From assembly GCA_016124615.1 (NCBI GenBank), contig WGNF01000008.1, positions 186,001 to 250,000 of the forward strand: a DNA stretch of 64,000 nucleotides, in the 5' to 3' direction. The notes below the pieces were generated by a model that saw only the letters and a program-made list of their open reading frames with translations, had not been told where the DNA came from and did no database searches. Position numbers and translations under genes: made by a program. Within the stretch, counting starts at the first letter, position 1. Every line of letters starts with the position of its first letter. Source of the stretch: Paracoccaceae bacterium. Lineage in GTDB: Bacteria > Pseudomonadota > Alphaproteobacteria > Rhodobacterales > Rhodobacteraceae. Below are positions 35,172-44,457 of the stretch, piece by piece.

Positions 35172-36220
35172 CGACGCGGCGCGAGATGCTCGACGCCGAG
35201 CCTTGGCGGTTCGACTTCTTCGCGCTGCTGCGTGAACTGGAACGCGGCACACCCGGCAAGCCGCGCATCGGCCGCAGTCAGGTTCTGGCCGAGGATATCG
35301 TGTCGATCGGGCAAGATCCGTTCGTCGCCTTCCCGACCGCCAACGTCACCGATTTCGTGCAGACCGCGCCCAATGCACGGGCCCGGCTGCGCACGCGGTT
35401 CCTTGGCTTCTTCGGGCCGCAGGGTGCCTTGCCGCTGACGACGACCTTCGAGGCCTATCACTGGCAACGCGCGCACGACGACAGCTTCGTGCGCTTCACC
35501 GACATTTTCGCCGAACGGTTCCTGCAGCTCTTCTACCGCGCCTGGGCCGACGCGCGGCCGCTGGCGCTGTTCGGCCGCCCCGAGGAAGACCGCTTCCGCG
35601 CCTGGGTCGGCAGCGCCATCGGCCTTGGCACCCCGGCCCTGCGCGACCGCGACAGCCTGCCCGACATCGCCAAACTGGCCTATGCGGGCATCCTTGGCAG
35701 CCGGGTGAAAAGCGCCACGCGGCTGATGCAGGTGCTGCGCGGCATTCTGGAGGTCGATGTCCGGGTGACCGAACGGGTGGCAAGCTGGCTCGACTTCGAG
35801 CCGCAGGATTGTTCGCGTCTGGGCCAGACCGGGGCCGTGCTGGGGCAAAGCACCCATCTTGGCGCCCGCGTGCAGTCGATCAACCACAAGATCACCGTGA
35901 CGATCCGCACCCATTCGCTGGAAGAATACGAAAGTTTTCTGCCGGGGCAGGAACGGTTCCGCCAGATCGCCGACCTGCTGTATTTCCAGTTGGGCGAGTT
36001 GATCGACGTCGACCTCGCGCTGGAACTGCCGCGCAAGATACGGCCCGCGACGCGCCTTGGCGCCGCCGGGCGCCTGGGCTGGACCGCCTGGTCCGCCCCT
36101 GATGCGACGGCCGCCAACGATGCGGCCGCGCCCGATACCACGCCCCGCGACGCGCCCGCAGCGGATGACGATTTCATCCTTGCCGCGACCTTCAGCGCCA
36201 CGGCCCGACGGGGCACCTGA
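35168..36220 (+). CDS. tssG: T6SS baseplate protein TssG
   Basis: TssG holds two TssF copies in the baseplate wedge. The 350-residue chain has the N-terminal EPWRFDFFALLRELERG motif, FLGFFGPQGALPLTTTFEAY, FAERFLQLFYRAWADARPLA and the GARVQSINHKITVTI strand. The last ~40 residues are a low-complexity Ala/Asp/Pro tail that is probably disordered and not part of the core fold. It overlaps tssF by ATGA and ends 62 bases before tssH. Confidence 0.93.
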   Translation: MTTRREMLDAEPWRFDFFALLRELERGTPGKPRIGRSQVLAEDIVSIGQDPFVAFPTANVTDFVQTAPNARARLRTRFLGFFGPQGALPLTTTFEAYHWQRAHDDSFVRFTDIFAERFLQLFYRAWADARPLALFGRPEEDRFRAWVGSAIGLGTPALRDRDSLPDIAKLAYAGILGSRVKSATRLMQVLRGILEVDVRVTERVASWLDFEPQDCSRLGQTGAVLGQSTHLGARVQSINHKITVTIRTHSLEEYESFLPGQERFRQIADLLYFQLGELIDVDLALELPRKIRPATRLGAAGRLGWTAWSAPDATAANDAAAPDTTPRDAPAADDDFILAATFSATARRGT

Positions 36221-36282
36221 GCCATGCCAAGCCAATCCACCCGCGCCAAGCCGGGAACAACCAAACCACAGGGAAGCATCCG

Positions 36283-38964
36283 ATGAACGACATCAGCCTG
36301 GAGACCGTCGCCGGGAAGCTGAACCGCGTCGGCTACGACGCCTTCATGAAAGCGCTGCGGCACGCCAAGAACGAAGGCAACCGCCATCTGGAACTGTCGC
36401 ACTGGCTGTTCCACATCGTGTCGAACGAACGATCCGACATTTCGGTGACGCTGATCCAGACCGGGCTCGACCGCGCCAAGCTGCTCAGCGACCTGCAAAA
36501 GTCGATCGACGCGCTGCGCAAGAACGTCACCGAAATGCCCGGCATCTCGTCGCAGATGACCGACCTGCTGGATCGCGGCTGGCACTATGCCACGCTGCTG
36601 TTCGGCGAGGCGCAGATCCGCACCGGTCACCTGCTGGTGGCCGGGCTGAAGGCGAAGGACTTGCGCGAAAACATCCTGCAACTGTCCAAGGTCTTCGCCC
36701 AGATCGACGTCGACAAGCTGGTGGGCGACGCCGGGCGGCTGTGGGCCGCGTCCGAGGAAGAGGACATGCGCCCGATGGACGGCTCTGGCATCGGCCAGGG
36801 CGGTGCCGCGGGCGAAGGCGGTGAAGCCGCCGGGGCCGCGCGCGGCGCAACGCCGCTGGGCCGGTTCGGCGTCGACATGACGGCACAGGCCACTGGCGGC
36901 AAGATGGACCCGATCGTCGGGCGCGACGACGAGATTCGCCAGATCATCGACATCCTGATGCGGCGGCGGCAGAACAACCCGATCCTGACCGGCGAGGCCG
37001 GGGTGGGCAAGACCGCCGTGGTCGAAGGCTTTGCCCAGCGGCTGGCGGCGGGCCTGGTGCCCCCGGCGCTGAAGGGCAACAAGCTGATGATGCTCGATCT
37101 TGGGCTGTTGCAGGCCGGCGCCTCGATGAAGGGCGAATTCGAACAGCGGCTGCGGTCGGTCATCGACGAGGTGCAGCAAAGCCCGACGCCGATCATCCTG
37201 TTCATCGACGAGATTCACACCCTGATGGGCGCGGGCGGCGCGGCGGGCACCAACGACGCCGCCAACCTGCTGAAACCGGCACTGGCGCGGGGAACCTTGC
37301 GCACCGTGGGTGCCACGACCTGGATGGAATACGCCAAGTATTTCGAGAAAGACCCGGCGATGACCCGCCGCTTCCAGCCGATCACCATTGATGAACCGAC
37401 GGTGGATCGCGCCTGCACCATGCTGCGCGGGATCATGGGGCCGATGGAATCGCACCACAAGGTGCGCATCTCGGATGAGGCCATCGTCGCCGCGGTCACG
37501 CTGTCGGCGCGCTACATCCCGGCGCGGCAACTGCCCGACAAGGCGGTTTCGCTGTTGGACACCGCCGCCGCGCGGGTGGCGATCAGCCAGACCACGATGC
37601 CGCCGGGCGTCGAGGATACCAAGGCCCGCATCGCCGCGCTGCAGGGCGAGCGGGTGGCGAAGGAACGGCAGGCCGACCTTGGCACCGTCAACGAGGCCCG
37701 CATCGTCGAGATCGACGAGGCGCTGGCCAAGGAAGCCGCGACGCTGGCCGATCTGGAGGCGCATTACACCACCGAAAAGGAACTGGTCGACGAAATCGTG
37801 GACCTGCGCGGCAAGCTCGCCGCCCCGCCGAAAGCCGCCGCCGAGGGCGAAGAGGCCGCCCCGGTCCAGACCGAGGCCGAACTGCGCGCCGAACTGACCG
37901 CCAAGGTGCACGCTTTGGGCACGCTGAAGCCCGACGAACGGATGATCTACGCCCATGTCGATGAACAGGCCGTCGCCTCGGTGGTGTCGGACTGGACCGG
38001 CATCCCGGTCGGCCGCATGGTGACGGATGAGGTGCAGGCCATCCTGCACCTGCCGGAAACGCTGAAGAAGCGCGTCGTCGGGCAGGATCATGGCCTGACC
38101 CAGATCGCCCGGCGGATCGAGACCAACCGCGCCAAGCTTGACAACCCGAACAAGCCGATCGGCGTCTTCATGCTCTGCGGCCCCTCGGGCGTCGGCAAGA
38201 CCGAAACCGCGCTGGCGCTGGCCGATGCGATCTATGGCGGCGAGCAGAACGTGATCACAATCAACATGAGCGAGTTTCAGGAGGCCCATACCGTCAGCCT
38301 GCTGAAAGGCGCCCCCCCCGGCTATGTGGGGTATGGCGAGGGCGGGCGGCTGACCGAACAGGTGCGGCGCAAACCCTATTCGGTCGTGCTGCTGGACGAG
38401 ATCGAGAAGGCCCACCCCGACGTGCATGAGCTGTTCTTCCAGGTCTTCGACAAGGGCATCATGGAAGACGGCTCGGGCCGCCGGATCAACTTCCGCAACA
38501 CCGTGATCCTGCTCACCTCGAACGTCGGCACCGAGGTCATCATGCGGATGGCCGAAAACGGCGAAACCCGGCCCGATCCCGAGGTGCTGGCCGAGGCGCT
38601 GCGGCCCTCGCTCTTGGAGGTGTTCCCGCCCGCGCTGCTGGGCCGGATCGTGACGATCCCCTACTTCCCGCTGTCGGCCGAGGTGCTGGGCAGCATCGTG
38701 CGGCTGAAACTGAACTCGATCGTCAGCCGCGTGAAGCAGAACCACAAGGCGAAGATGACCTACGACGACGCGGTGGTGAAGCACATCGTCGACCAGTGCC
38801 GCGACCCCGACTCGGGCGGCCGGATGGTGGACAACATCATGACCAACACGCTGCTGCCCGAACTCAGCCGTGCCGTGCTGACCAAGACGCTGGACGGCAG
38901 CGAGCTGGTGCATGTCAACATCGCGATGGGAGAGAACGGGCAGTTCGCCTACGATCTGGGCTGA
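36283..38964 (+). CDS. tssH: T6SS sheath-disassembly ATPase TssH (ClpV)
   Basis: ClpV is the AAA+ unfoldase that recycles contracted TssB/TssC sheaths. The 893-residue protein has an N-terminal Clp-N domain (1-~150), a Gly/Ala linker, and two AAA+ modules. Module one has Walker A GEAGVGKT at 237-244 and Walker B in [14 protein letters not shown]; module two has Walker A GPSGVGKT near 633-640 and [14 protein letters not shown]. The coiled middle domain lies between them. The T6SS branch, rather than ClpB, is supported by the operon and by the Clp-N start ([20 protein letters not shown]). CAGGGAAG precedes the ATG. The next gene follows after 16 bases. Confidence 0.96.
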   Translation: MNDISLETVAGKLNRVGYDAFMKALRHAKNEGNRHLELSHWLFHIVSNERSDISVTLIQTGLDRAKLLSDLQKSIDALRKNVTEMPGISSQMTDLLDRGWHYATLLFGEAQIRTGHLLVAGLKAKDLRENILQLSKVFAQIDVDKLVGDAGRLWAASEEEDMRPMDGSGIGQGGAAGEGGEAAGAARGATPLGRFGVDMTAQATGGKMDPIVGRDDEIRQIIDILMRRRQNNPILTGEAGVGKTAVVEGFAQRLAAGLVPPALKGNKLMMLDLGLLQAGASMKGEFEQRLRSVIDEVQQSPTPIILFIDEIHTLMGAGGAAGTNDAANLLKPALARGTLRTVGATTWMEYAKYFEKDPAMTRRFQPITIDEPTVDRACTMLRGIMGPMESHHKVRISDEAIVAAVTLSARYIPARQLPDKAVSLLDTAAARVAISQTTMPPGVEDTKARIAALQGERVAKERQADLGTVNEARIVEIDEALAKEAATLADLEAHYTTEKELVDEIVDLRGKLAAPPKAAAEGEEAAPVQTEAELRAELTAKVHALGTLKPDERMIYAHVDEQAVASVVSDWTGIPVGRMVTDEVQAILHLPETLKKRVVGQDHGLTQIARRIETNRAKLDNPNKPIGVFMLCGPSGVGKTETALALADAIYGGEQNVITINMSEFQEAHTVSLLKGAPPGYVGYGEGGRLTEQVRRKPYSVVLLDEIEKAHPDVHELFFQVFDKGIMEDGSGRRINFRNTVILLTSNVGTEVIMRMAENGETRPDPEVLAEALRPSLLEVFPPALLGRIVTIPYFPLSAEVLGSIVRLKLNSIVSRVKQNHKAKMTYDDAVVKHIVDQCRDPDSGGRMVDNIMTNTLLPELSRAVLTKTLDGSELVHVNIAMGENGQFAYDLG

Positions 38965-38980
38965 GCGGCGGACGCAGACG

Positions 38981-39394
38981 ATGACCCGAGTTCTGGCAGC
39001 GATGGTGGCGCTTGGCGCAGGTTTCTGCGCCTTGCCCGCCCATGCCGAATTCATCGTCTGCAACCAGTCGTTCGACGTGGTGAACGTGGCCATCGGGCAG
39101 GTGGCGGGGGATGGGTTTCGCACCGATGGCTGGTGGACGATCGGCACCAACCAATGCGCCAACGTCATCAAGGGGCAACTCGACAACCGCTATGTCTATG
39201 CCTACGCCACCGACGTGTTCGGTCAACCCCTGCTGGATGGCAAGACAGAGATGTGCGTAGCGCCGAAGAAATTCACCATCAGCGGCACCGGCGATTGCTG
39301 GCAGCGCGGCCATATCGAGGCGCCGTTTCTGGAGGTCGATACCGGATCTGCCGCACGTTTCACGCTGTTCATCAAGCCGCCGGGCGGCAGTTGA
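38981..39394 (+). CDS. DUF1036 secreted protein in the T6SS operon
   Basis: A 137-residue exported protein. A signal peptide covers residues 1-~22 (LAAMVALGAGFCALPAHA, cleaved after AHA). The mature part matches DUF1036: FIVCNQSFDVVNVAIGQ at the start and paired cysteines (in FIVCNQ, TNQCANV, TEMCVAP and GDCWQRG) that could form two disulfides. The function of DUF1036 is unknown. It lies 16 bases behind tssH and is likely co-transcribed; its place beside two more exported proteins suggests a periplasmic accessory or effector-related role, which is inference. Confidence 0.78.
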   Translation: MTRVLAAMVALGAGFCALPAHAEFIVCNQSFDVVNVAIGQVAGDGFRTDGWWTIGTNQCANVIKGQLDNRYVYAYATDVFGQPLLDGKTEMCVAPKKFTISGTGDCWQRGHIEAPFLEVDTGSAARFTLFIKPPGGS

Positions 39395-39537
39395 GATGGG
39401 CCGCACGCCTGCCGCGCACCGGATCGTCGCATCACCGGAAGCCTTTGGCCTTGCGGGACTGTTTGGTCTAGTGTCGTATCCGAAGGGTGATGCGCGACCA
39501 GCAGGCGACGCAGGACGCCCGCAGATGGGAGGGGCCG

Positions 39538-41043
39538 ATGACTGACCGCCGACCCCGAAGAGGGCGCCCGATCCGGGCGCTTCGCGCGGCCTTGCTGGGG
39601 CTGGCGCTGGTTCTGGCGTCGGCGGTGACGGCGGCGGCCGATCGCATCGCGCTGGTGATCGGCGAAGCGAACTATCAGACCCTGCCGGTGCTGAAAACGC
39701 CCTCGCTGGACGCCAGCCTGATGGAAGAGGCGCTGCAATCGCTGCATTTCAAGGTGACGACGCTGATCGACGCGAACAAGGCCGACCTGTCGGCCGCGCT
39801 CGACACCTTCGCGGGCGAGGCTGCGGCGGCGGATACCGTCCTCGTCTACTACTCCGGGGCGACGTTCCAGTATCAGGGTGCCAACCATCTGGTGCCGGTC
39901 GATGCCGCCCTTGCCAGCGCCGGGGCGGTCGAGACTGAAACGCTGCGGCTGGACGCGATCATCTCGCGCCTGACGAACCCGAACCGGCCCTTGCTGGTCT
40001 TCATCGACAGTGGGCCGGGCAATCCGTTGCCGGCCGCGCTGCAAGGCGGCTCTGGCCCCGGTCTGGCGCAACCGGCGCTGTCGGGCCGCGATCCGGTGAT
40101 GGTGGCGCTGTCGGCTGAACCCGGCCACGCGCCGGTCGCGGAAACAGGGGCATTCAGCACCTTCACGCTGGGGCTGCAAACCTATCTGCCCTCGGCCGGG
40201 AAACCGCTGGCCACCGTGATGGACTGGGTGCAGCGCGATCTGGAGGCAGCGACCGGCAAGGCGCAATCGCCCTGGGTCTATTCCACGCTCGACGCCGCCT
40301 ATTCGCTGTCGCAGACCGACCAGTATGTGACCGCCCCGCCAGAGCCGTTGCCGCCCGCCGTCAGCGCCGAAAGCACGGTTGCGCCGCCAGCGCCTGCCCG
40401 CACCGCCGAGGCCGAGCCGCCGAAGCGGATGCCGCTGCGCGCGTTCCTGCTGCCGCGCGGCTACGACTCGCCGCCGCCGCCCGGCGAATCCACCGCCCCC
40501 AGCATCGCGATGCTGCCCGCCCTGCACCAGATCGTGCCCGACCAGCACCTCAGCCCGCTGCCCGCGACCGCCGATAGCGTGAAACTGGCCGCCGTGCCGC
40601 CTGACACCACCTTGTCACCCGCCGCACCCCAGTTCACCACGCTGCCGGGCACCGAAGTGCTGGACGATGGCACGCGGGTGCCGATGATGGACCCGGCCGA
40701 GTTGCCGAGCGCGATCCAGAAGGAACTGGCCCGGGTTGGCTGCTACACCGGCGGGATTGATGGCGACTTCGGCCCCGGCTCGCAGGGGGCGCTGGCGAAT
40801 TACTTCAAGGCGAAGAACCTGCCCGCCGACCAGACCGCGCCGACCGAGGCGGTCTATATCCAGCTGCTGGGCGAGACCGACACCGTCTGCAAGGCACCGC
40901 CGCCACCGCCGACGCCGGTGCGAACCACCCCGACAGCCCCGGCTGCGCCCGCCAAGCCACGGGTGACCGCGCCGCCGGTGGCCGCCGCGCCGGATTCGGG
41001 CGGGGGCAAGATCAAGAAGCTGATTCTGATACCGAATTTCTGA
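39538..41043 (+). CDS. Catalytically dead caspase-fold (peptidase C14) protein with C-terminal peptidoglycan-binding-like domain
   Basis: A 501-residue exported protein. A signal sequence or anchor covers residues ~15-34. Residues ~35-260 follow the bacterial caspase fold: RIALVIGEANY, then VLVYYSGATFQYQGANHLVP and LLVFIDSGPGNPLPA. In active members these read YYSGHGxQ and DACRxNP; here the catalytic His position is Ala108 and the catalytic Cys position is Gly159, so proteolysis is not expected. A Pro-rich linker (~280-400) leads to a peptidoglycan-binding-like repeat (IQKELARVGCYTGGIDGDFG) and a Pro/Ala tail. ATG at 39538 has GGGAGGGG just upstream. It lies between DUF1036 and the transglycosylase-like gene. 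Confidence 0.82.
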   Translation: MTDRRPRRGRPIRALRAALLGLALVLASAVTAAADRIALVIGEANYQTLPVLKTPSLDASLMEEALQSLHFKVTTLIDANKADLSAALDTFAGEAAAADTVLVYYSGATFQYQGANHLVPVDAALASAGAVETETLRLDAIISRLTNPNRPLLVFIDSGPGNPLPAALQGGSGPGLAQPALSGRDPVMVALSAEPGHAPVAETGAFSTFTLGLQTYLPSAGKPLATVMDWVQRDLEAATGKAQSPWVYSTLDAAYSLSQTDQYVTAPPEPLPPAVSAESTVAPPAPARTAEAEPPKRMPLRAFLLPRGYDSPPPPGESTAPSIAMLPALHQIVPDQHLSPLPATADSVKLAAVPPDTTLSPAAPQFTTLPGTEVLDDGTRVPMMDPAELPSAIQKELARVGCYTGGIDGDFGPGSQGALANYFKAKNLPADQTAPTEAVYIQLLGETDTVCKAPPPPPTPVRTTPTAPAAPAKPRVTAPPVAAAPDSGGGKIKKLILIPNF

Positions 41044-41071
41044 TCAGGGACGGGAAAACCCGAACGGGCCC

Positions 41072-42955
41072 ATGACCGAAGTCGATCCCAGATTCCAGGA
41101 GGCGCGCGAAAGGGCCCGGGCGCGGCGGCGCCGGGCACAGATGTCGCGGCTGCTGACCGGTTTCGTGGTGCTGGCGGTGGTGCTGGCGGTCGGGGCGTGG
41201 TTCACGCGCGACAAGTGGCACCTTTCCACCCCCGGTTCGGTGACAGTGGTGGCGGGCGGCCAGCAGCTGGAGGCGGTGGGCGAGGCCGGGCACGAAACCC
41301 TGTCGGCCTTCGTCAACATCCCGGGCGACCCGATGACGCTGCACCTCGATACCGCGGCGCCGCAGGATCGCGGCATCAGCACGATCGACCGGCCCGCCAC
41401 CCTGCCCGCCGATCGCGGCGCGGGCCCGCTGACACTGGTGCAGGACGTGATGATCTCGGGGCAGGAACGTGTCGTGACCACGCTGCCCTCGTCGCAGGAA
41501 GACTTTGCCGTGTTTCAGGCGCAGCGCCGTGGCCTGCAGGGCGCGGCCATCGGCGGTGCCGACACCGGCACCACCCCGGCGCCGGTATCGCTCCCGGTCG
41601 ATGCGGCGACCAAGGCCACCACGCTCAGCGTCTCGGTGCTCGACGGCAACCAGCGCCACCCGCTGACCGAGGATGTGGTGATCCGGCTGACCTCGACCCG
41701 GCCGGTGGCCGACGTGCTGCGGGAAAACCGGATCACGCCCGCCGAGGCCGACGAGATTTCCGCCGCGGTGACGCAGAATTTCGGCCTGACCGCGCTCGAC
41801 CCCGGCGAAGTGCTGGCCCTGCGCGGGTTGAGCGGGGCGAAGGGCGCGGCGCTGTCGTTCCGCCAACTGTCGATCTACAAGGCCGATCGCGGCTATGTCG
41901 GCTCGCTGGCGCGGGCCGACGACACGACCGGCCCCGACAGCACACCACAGCCGGGCGGGCTGGTGCCCGGCGCCGACCCCTGGGTGCAGGTTGACCTGTT
42001 CGCCAACGCCGCGACCGATGCCGCCCCGGCCCCGGCGCGGCACTACCGCGTGCTCGACGCGCTTTACAGCGCGGCGCTGCGCGATCAGCTGCCGTCAACC
42101 CTCGTCGGGCAGATCATCATGCTTCTGTCCGAGGCGCACGACCTTGACGTCGATGCGGTGGCGGGCGACCACATGACGCTGCTTTACTCGCCCGATCCCG
42201 GCAGCAGCGTGCCGGGGATCGGGCAGGTTCTTTACATTGCCATCAAGGGCGCCAACGTCACGGTAGATTGCTACGTCTATCCGCCCTCGCCCGGCGCCGA
42301 TTACGCCTGCTATGGCCGCTCGAAGGATCAGGGCGGCCCGGCGGTGCGCGCGCCGCAGCCCGCCCCGGCCGCCGCCGCGCCCGCCCCCGCCGGTACCCCG
42401 ACCGAAAGCAACGATGCGGCGGTGTCGCAACTGGTGGACCGCATCATCACCATCGAATCCGGCGGCAACGCCACGGCCAAGAACCCGCTGTCGGGCGCGA
42501 CCGGGGCGGGCCAGTTCATCGGCAGCACCTGGCTGCGGATGATGCGCACCTATCGCCCCGATCTGGTGATCGCGAACACGCCCGAGCAACTGCTGGCGAT
42601 GCGCAACGATCCCGAGATTTCGCGCCAGATGGTGTTCCTGCTGGCGAAAGAGGGCGAGGCCTACCTGCGCGCGCGCGGCCATGAAATCACCGCCGGGCGG
42701 CTTTACCTCGCGCATTTTCTGGGCATGGAGGGCGCCAACGTCGTGCTGAGCGCGCCACCGGATTCGCCGCTGCTGCCGCTGATCGGGCAGCCCGCGATCA
42801 CCGCGAACCCGTTCCTTGACGGGCAAACCACGACTTATGTGATCGACTGGGCCGAACAGAAGATGTCCGGCGCGGCGGCCACGGTGGCATTCCGCGAGCC
42901 TGCGGGACTGGATACGTTCCGCACGCTGGTGGCGTCGATGCTGCCGACCGGCTGA
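41072..42955 (+). CDS. Membrane-anchored SLT-type transglycosylase-like protein with MepM/Csd3-like middle domain
   Basis: A 627-residue protein with an arginine-rich start, one membrane helix (~27-45) and a long periplasmic part. The C-terminal ~180 residues carry the lytic transglycosylase motif IITIESGGNATAKNP followed by SGATGAGQFIGSTW; Glu462 is the predicted catalytic acid. Such enzymes cleave peptidoglycan glycan strands. The middle (~200-410) has two segments resembling the N-terminal domains of M23 peptidases (VLRENRITPAEADEISAAV, then LYSAALRDQLPSTLVGQII), an unusual pairing. It is the last gene of the plus-strand T6SS arm, 28 bases after the caspase-like gene, and ends 4 bases from convergent mntH. 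Confidence 0.8.
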   Translation: MTEVDPRFQEARERARARRRRAQMSRLLTGFVVLAVVLAVGAWFTRDKWHLSTPGSVTVVAGGQQLEAVGEAGHETLSAFVNIPGDPMTLHLDTAAPQDRGISTIDRPATLPADRGAGPLTLVQDVMISGQERVVTTLPSSQEDFAVFQAQRRGLQGAAIGGADTGTTPAPVSLPVDAATKATTLSVSVLDGNQRHPLTEDVVIRLTSTRPVADVLRENRITPAEADEISAAVTQNFGLTALDPGEVLALRGLSGAKGAALSFRQLSIYKADRGYVGSLARADDTTGPDSTPQPGGLVPGADPWVQVDLFANAATDAAPAPARHYRVLDALYSAALRDQLPSTLVGQIIMLLSEAHDLDVDAVAGDHMTLLYSPDPGSSVPGIGQVLYIAIKGANVTVDCYVYPPSPGADYACYGRSKDQGGPAVRAPQPAPAAAAPAPAGTPTESNDAAVSQLVDRIITIESGGNATAKNPLSGATGAGQFIGSTWLRMMRTYRPDLVIANTPEQLLAMRNDPEISRQMVFLLAKEGEAYLRARGHEITAGRLYLAHFLGMEGANVVLSAPPDSPLLPLIGQPAITANPFLDGQTTTYVIDWAEQKMSGAAATVAFREPAGLDTFRTLVASMLPTG

Positions 42956-42959
42956 CGGA

Positions 42960-44267
42960 TTAGCCGAGGCCGGGGATCGGCACGCCGAAGGTCTGCGCCA
43001 ACAGCACGACGTTCAGGATCAGGATCACCGCCGCCCCCGCGATGGCCAGCACCCGTTCAATGCGCCCGCCGACATAGCTGCCCATGATGTCGGCCCGGCC
43101 GGTGAACAGCACCAGTGCGATCATCGGCACCGGCAGCGCAAGGCTCAGCACGACCTGGCTTGCCACCAGCGCCTCGGTGGCGTTGACCCCCATCGCGACC
43201 ACCACGAAGGCCGGGATCATTGTCACCAGACGGCGCAGCCAGACCGGGATCGAGATCCGCACGAAGCCCTGCATGATGACCTGCCCCGCCATCGTGCCCA
43301 CCACCGAACTGGAAATGCCCGAAGCGATCAGCGAAATCAGGAAGGCCGAGGCGGCCGCCGCACCCAGCAAGGGCGTCAGCGCGTGATAGGCGGTCTCGAT
43401 CTCGGCCACGTCGCTGTGGCCGGCATGAAAGGCCCCAGCCGCCATGATCACCATCGCGATGTTGATCATCCCCGCCACGGCCAGCGCCAGCACGACCTCG
43501 ATGTTGGAAAACCGCAGCAGGCGGCGGCGTTCACCCTCATTGCGCACCGTCGCGCGGCCCTGCGTCAAGCCGGAATGCAGGTAGATCGCGTGCGGCATCA
43601 CCGTCGCACCGATAATGCCAACCGAAATCGTCAGCGCCGCCGCATCGGGCATCTGCGGCAGCGCAAGGCCCAGCCCCACCTGCCCCCAAACCACCGGCGC
43701 GATGAAAAGCTCGGTCAGATAGCACAGGCCGATCACCGCGACGAAGGCGCCGATCACCAGTTCCATCGGGCGAAAGCCGCGCCCCTCGACCAGCAGGATG
43801 CCGTAGGTCACGACCGCGGTGACGACCATGCCTGCCATCAGCGGGATGCCGAACAAGAGCGCCAGACCGATCGCGCCGCCAAGGAACTCGGCCAGATCGG
43901 TCGCCATCGCGGCAATCTCGCTGACCAGCCACATGGCGATCACCACCGGGCGGGAAAAATGCTGACCGCACAGCTCAGCCAGATTCTGCCCGGTGACGAT
44001 GCCCAGCTTGGCCGACAGGCCCTGAAACAGCATCGCGATCAGGTTCGCCAGCAGCACGACCCACAGAAGCGTATAGCCATAGCCCGCCCCGGCCTGAATG
44101 TTGGTGGCGTAGTTGCCGGGGTCGATATAGGCGATCGAGGCGATGATCGCGGGCCCGGCGAACAGCAGCACCGACCCCGGCCCGCGCCGCTTGCCCGCCA
44201 GCACGGCCGACATGCCACGCCGGGTCCGACCGGTCATCGACCTGTCTTGTCTCGCCATCTCGTTCAT
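42960..44267 (-). CDS. mntH: Nramp-family Mn2+/H+ symporter MntH
   Basis: A 435-residue divalent-metal importer of the inner membrane with 11 predicted helices. The metal-site motifs are intact: DPGN in helix 1 (IASIAYIDPGNYATN) and MPH in helix 6 (GATVMPHAIYLHSGL). The ATG at 44267 is chosen because AGGA lies 6 bases upstream; the longer frame adds 25 unsupported residues. Manganese uptake is the expected job, and the divergent mntR with an operator-like site inside the promoter spacer supports Mn-dependent repression. The 3' end nearly touches the T6SS transglycosylase gene. Confidence 0.94.
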   Translation of the reverse strand: MNEMARQDRSMTGRTRRGMSAVLAGKRRGPGSVLLFAGPAIIASIAYIDPGNYATNIQAGAGYGYTLLWVVLLANLIAMLFQGLSAKLGIVTGQNLAELCGQHFSRPVVIAMWLVSEIAAMATDLAEFLGGAIGLALLFGIPLMAGMVVTAVVTYGILLVEGRGFRPMELVIGAFVAVIGLCYLTELFIAPVVWGQVGLGLALPQMPDAAALTISVGIIGATVMPHAIYLHSGLTQGRATVRNEGERRRLLRFSNIEVVLALAVAGMINIAMVIMAAGAFHAGHSDVAEIETAYHALTPLLGAAAASAFLISLIASGISSSVVGTMAGQVIMQGFVRISIPVWLRRLVTMIPAFVVVAMGVNATEALVASQVVLSLALPVPMIALVLFTGRADIMGSYVGGRIERVLAIAGAAVILILNVVLLAQTFGVPIPGLG

Positions 44268-44301
44268 CGACAATCCTGCTCGTACCCTGTCCTCGACGCC
44301 A

Positions 44302-44329
44302 AATGTAGCCACGTCTACACTTTTGTCAA
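44302..44329 (-). promoter_or_regulatory. mntH promoter with embedded MntR-box-like palindrome
   Basis: On the minus strand TTGACA (44324-44329), a 16-base spacer and TACATT (44302-44307) form a good sigma-70 promoter. The palindrome TGTAG-N6-CTACA (44304-44319) occupies the -10 and spacer, where a bound repressor would block RNA polymerase. Confidence 0.7.
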
Positions 44330-44385
44330 CTGGCCGGAGCATGAAGACGCAACTTCACGCCCAAGTGATCATCGCGTTTACATTA

Positions 44386-44401
44386 GGTAGCCATGTCTTT
44401 A
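44386..44401 (+). promoter_or_regulatory. Second MntR-box-like site upstream of mntR
   Basis: GGTAGCCATGTCTTTA aligns base by base with the mntH site TGTAGCCACGTCTACA (12 of 16 identical) and lies 56 bases before the mntR start. It fits an autoregulatory half-conserved operator. Confidence 0.5.
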
Positions 44402-44457
44402 TGGTGGACCTTCCCTTGCATTCCGGCCGTGCGGCCGCCGCCGCCCGAGGAAAGATG

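Noticed and set aside
29931..36220. A contractile-tail prophage or extracellular contractile system
   Set aside because: tssA, tssK, tssL, tssM, fha, ClpV and hcp are all present and no capsid, terminase or integrase gene is seen, so it is a T6SS.
35680..39186. A 1,168-codon open frame antisense to tssG/tssH
   Set aside because: It runs across two genes with complete family matches on the plus strand, is His/Arg/Gln-rich and has no recognisable domain.
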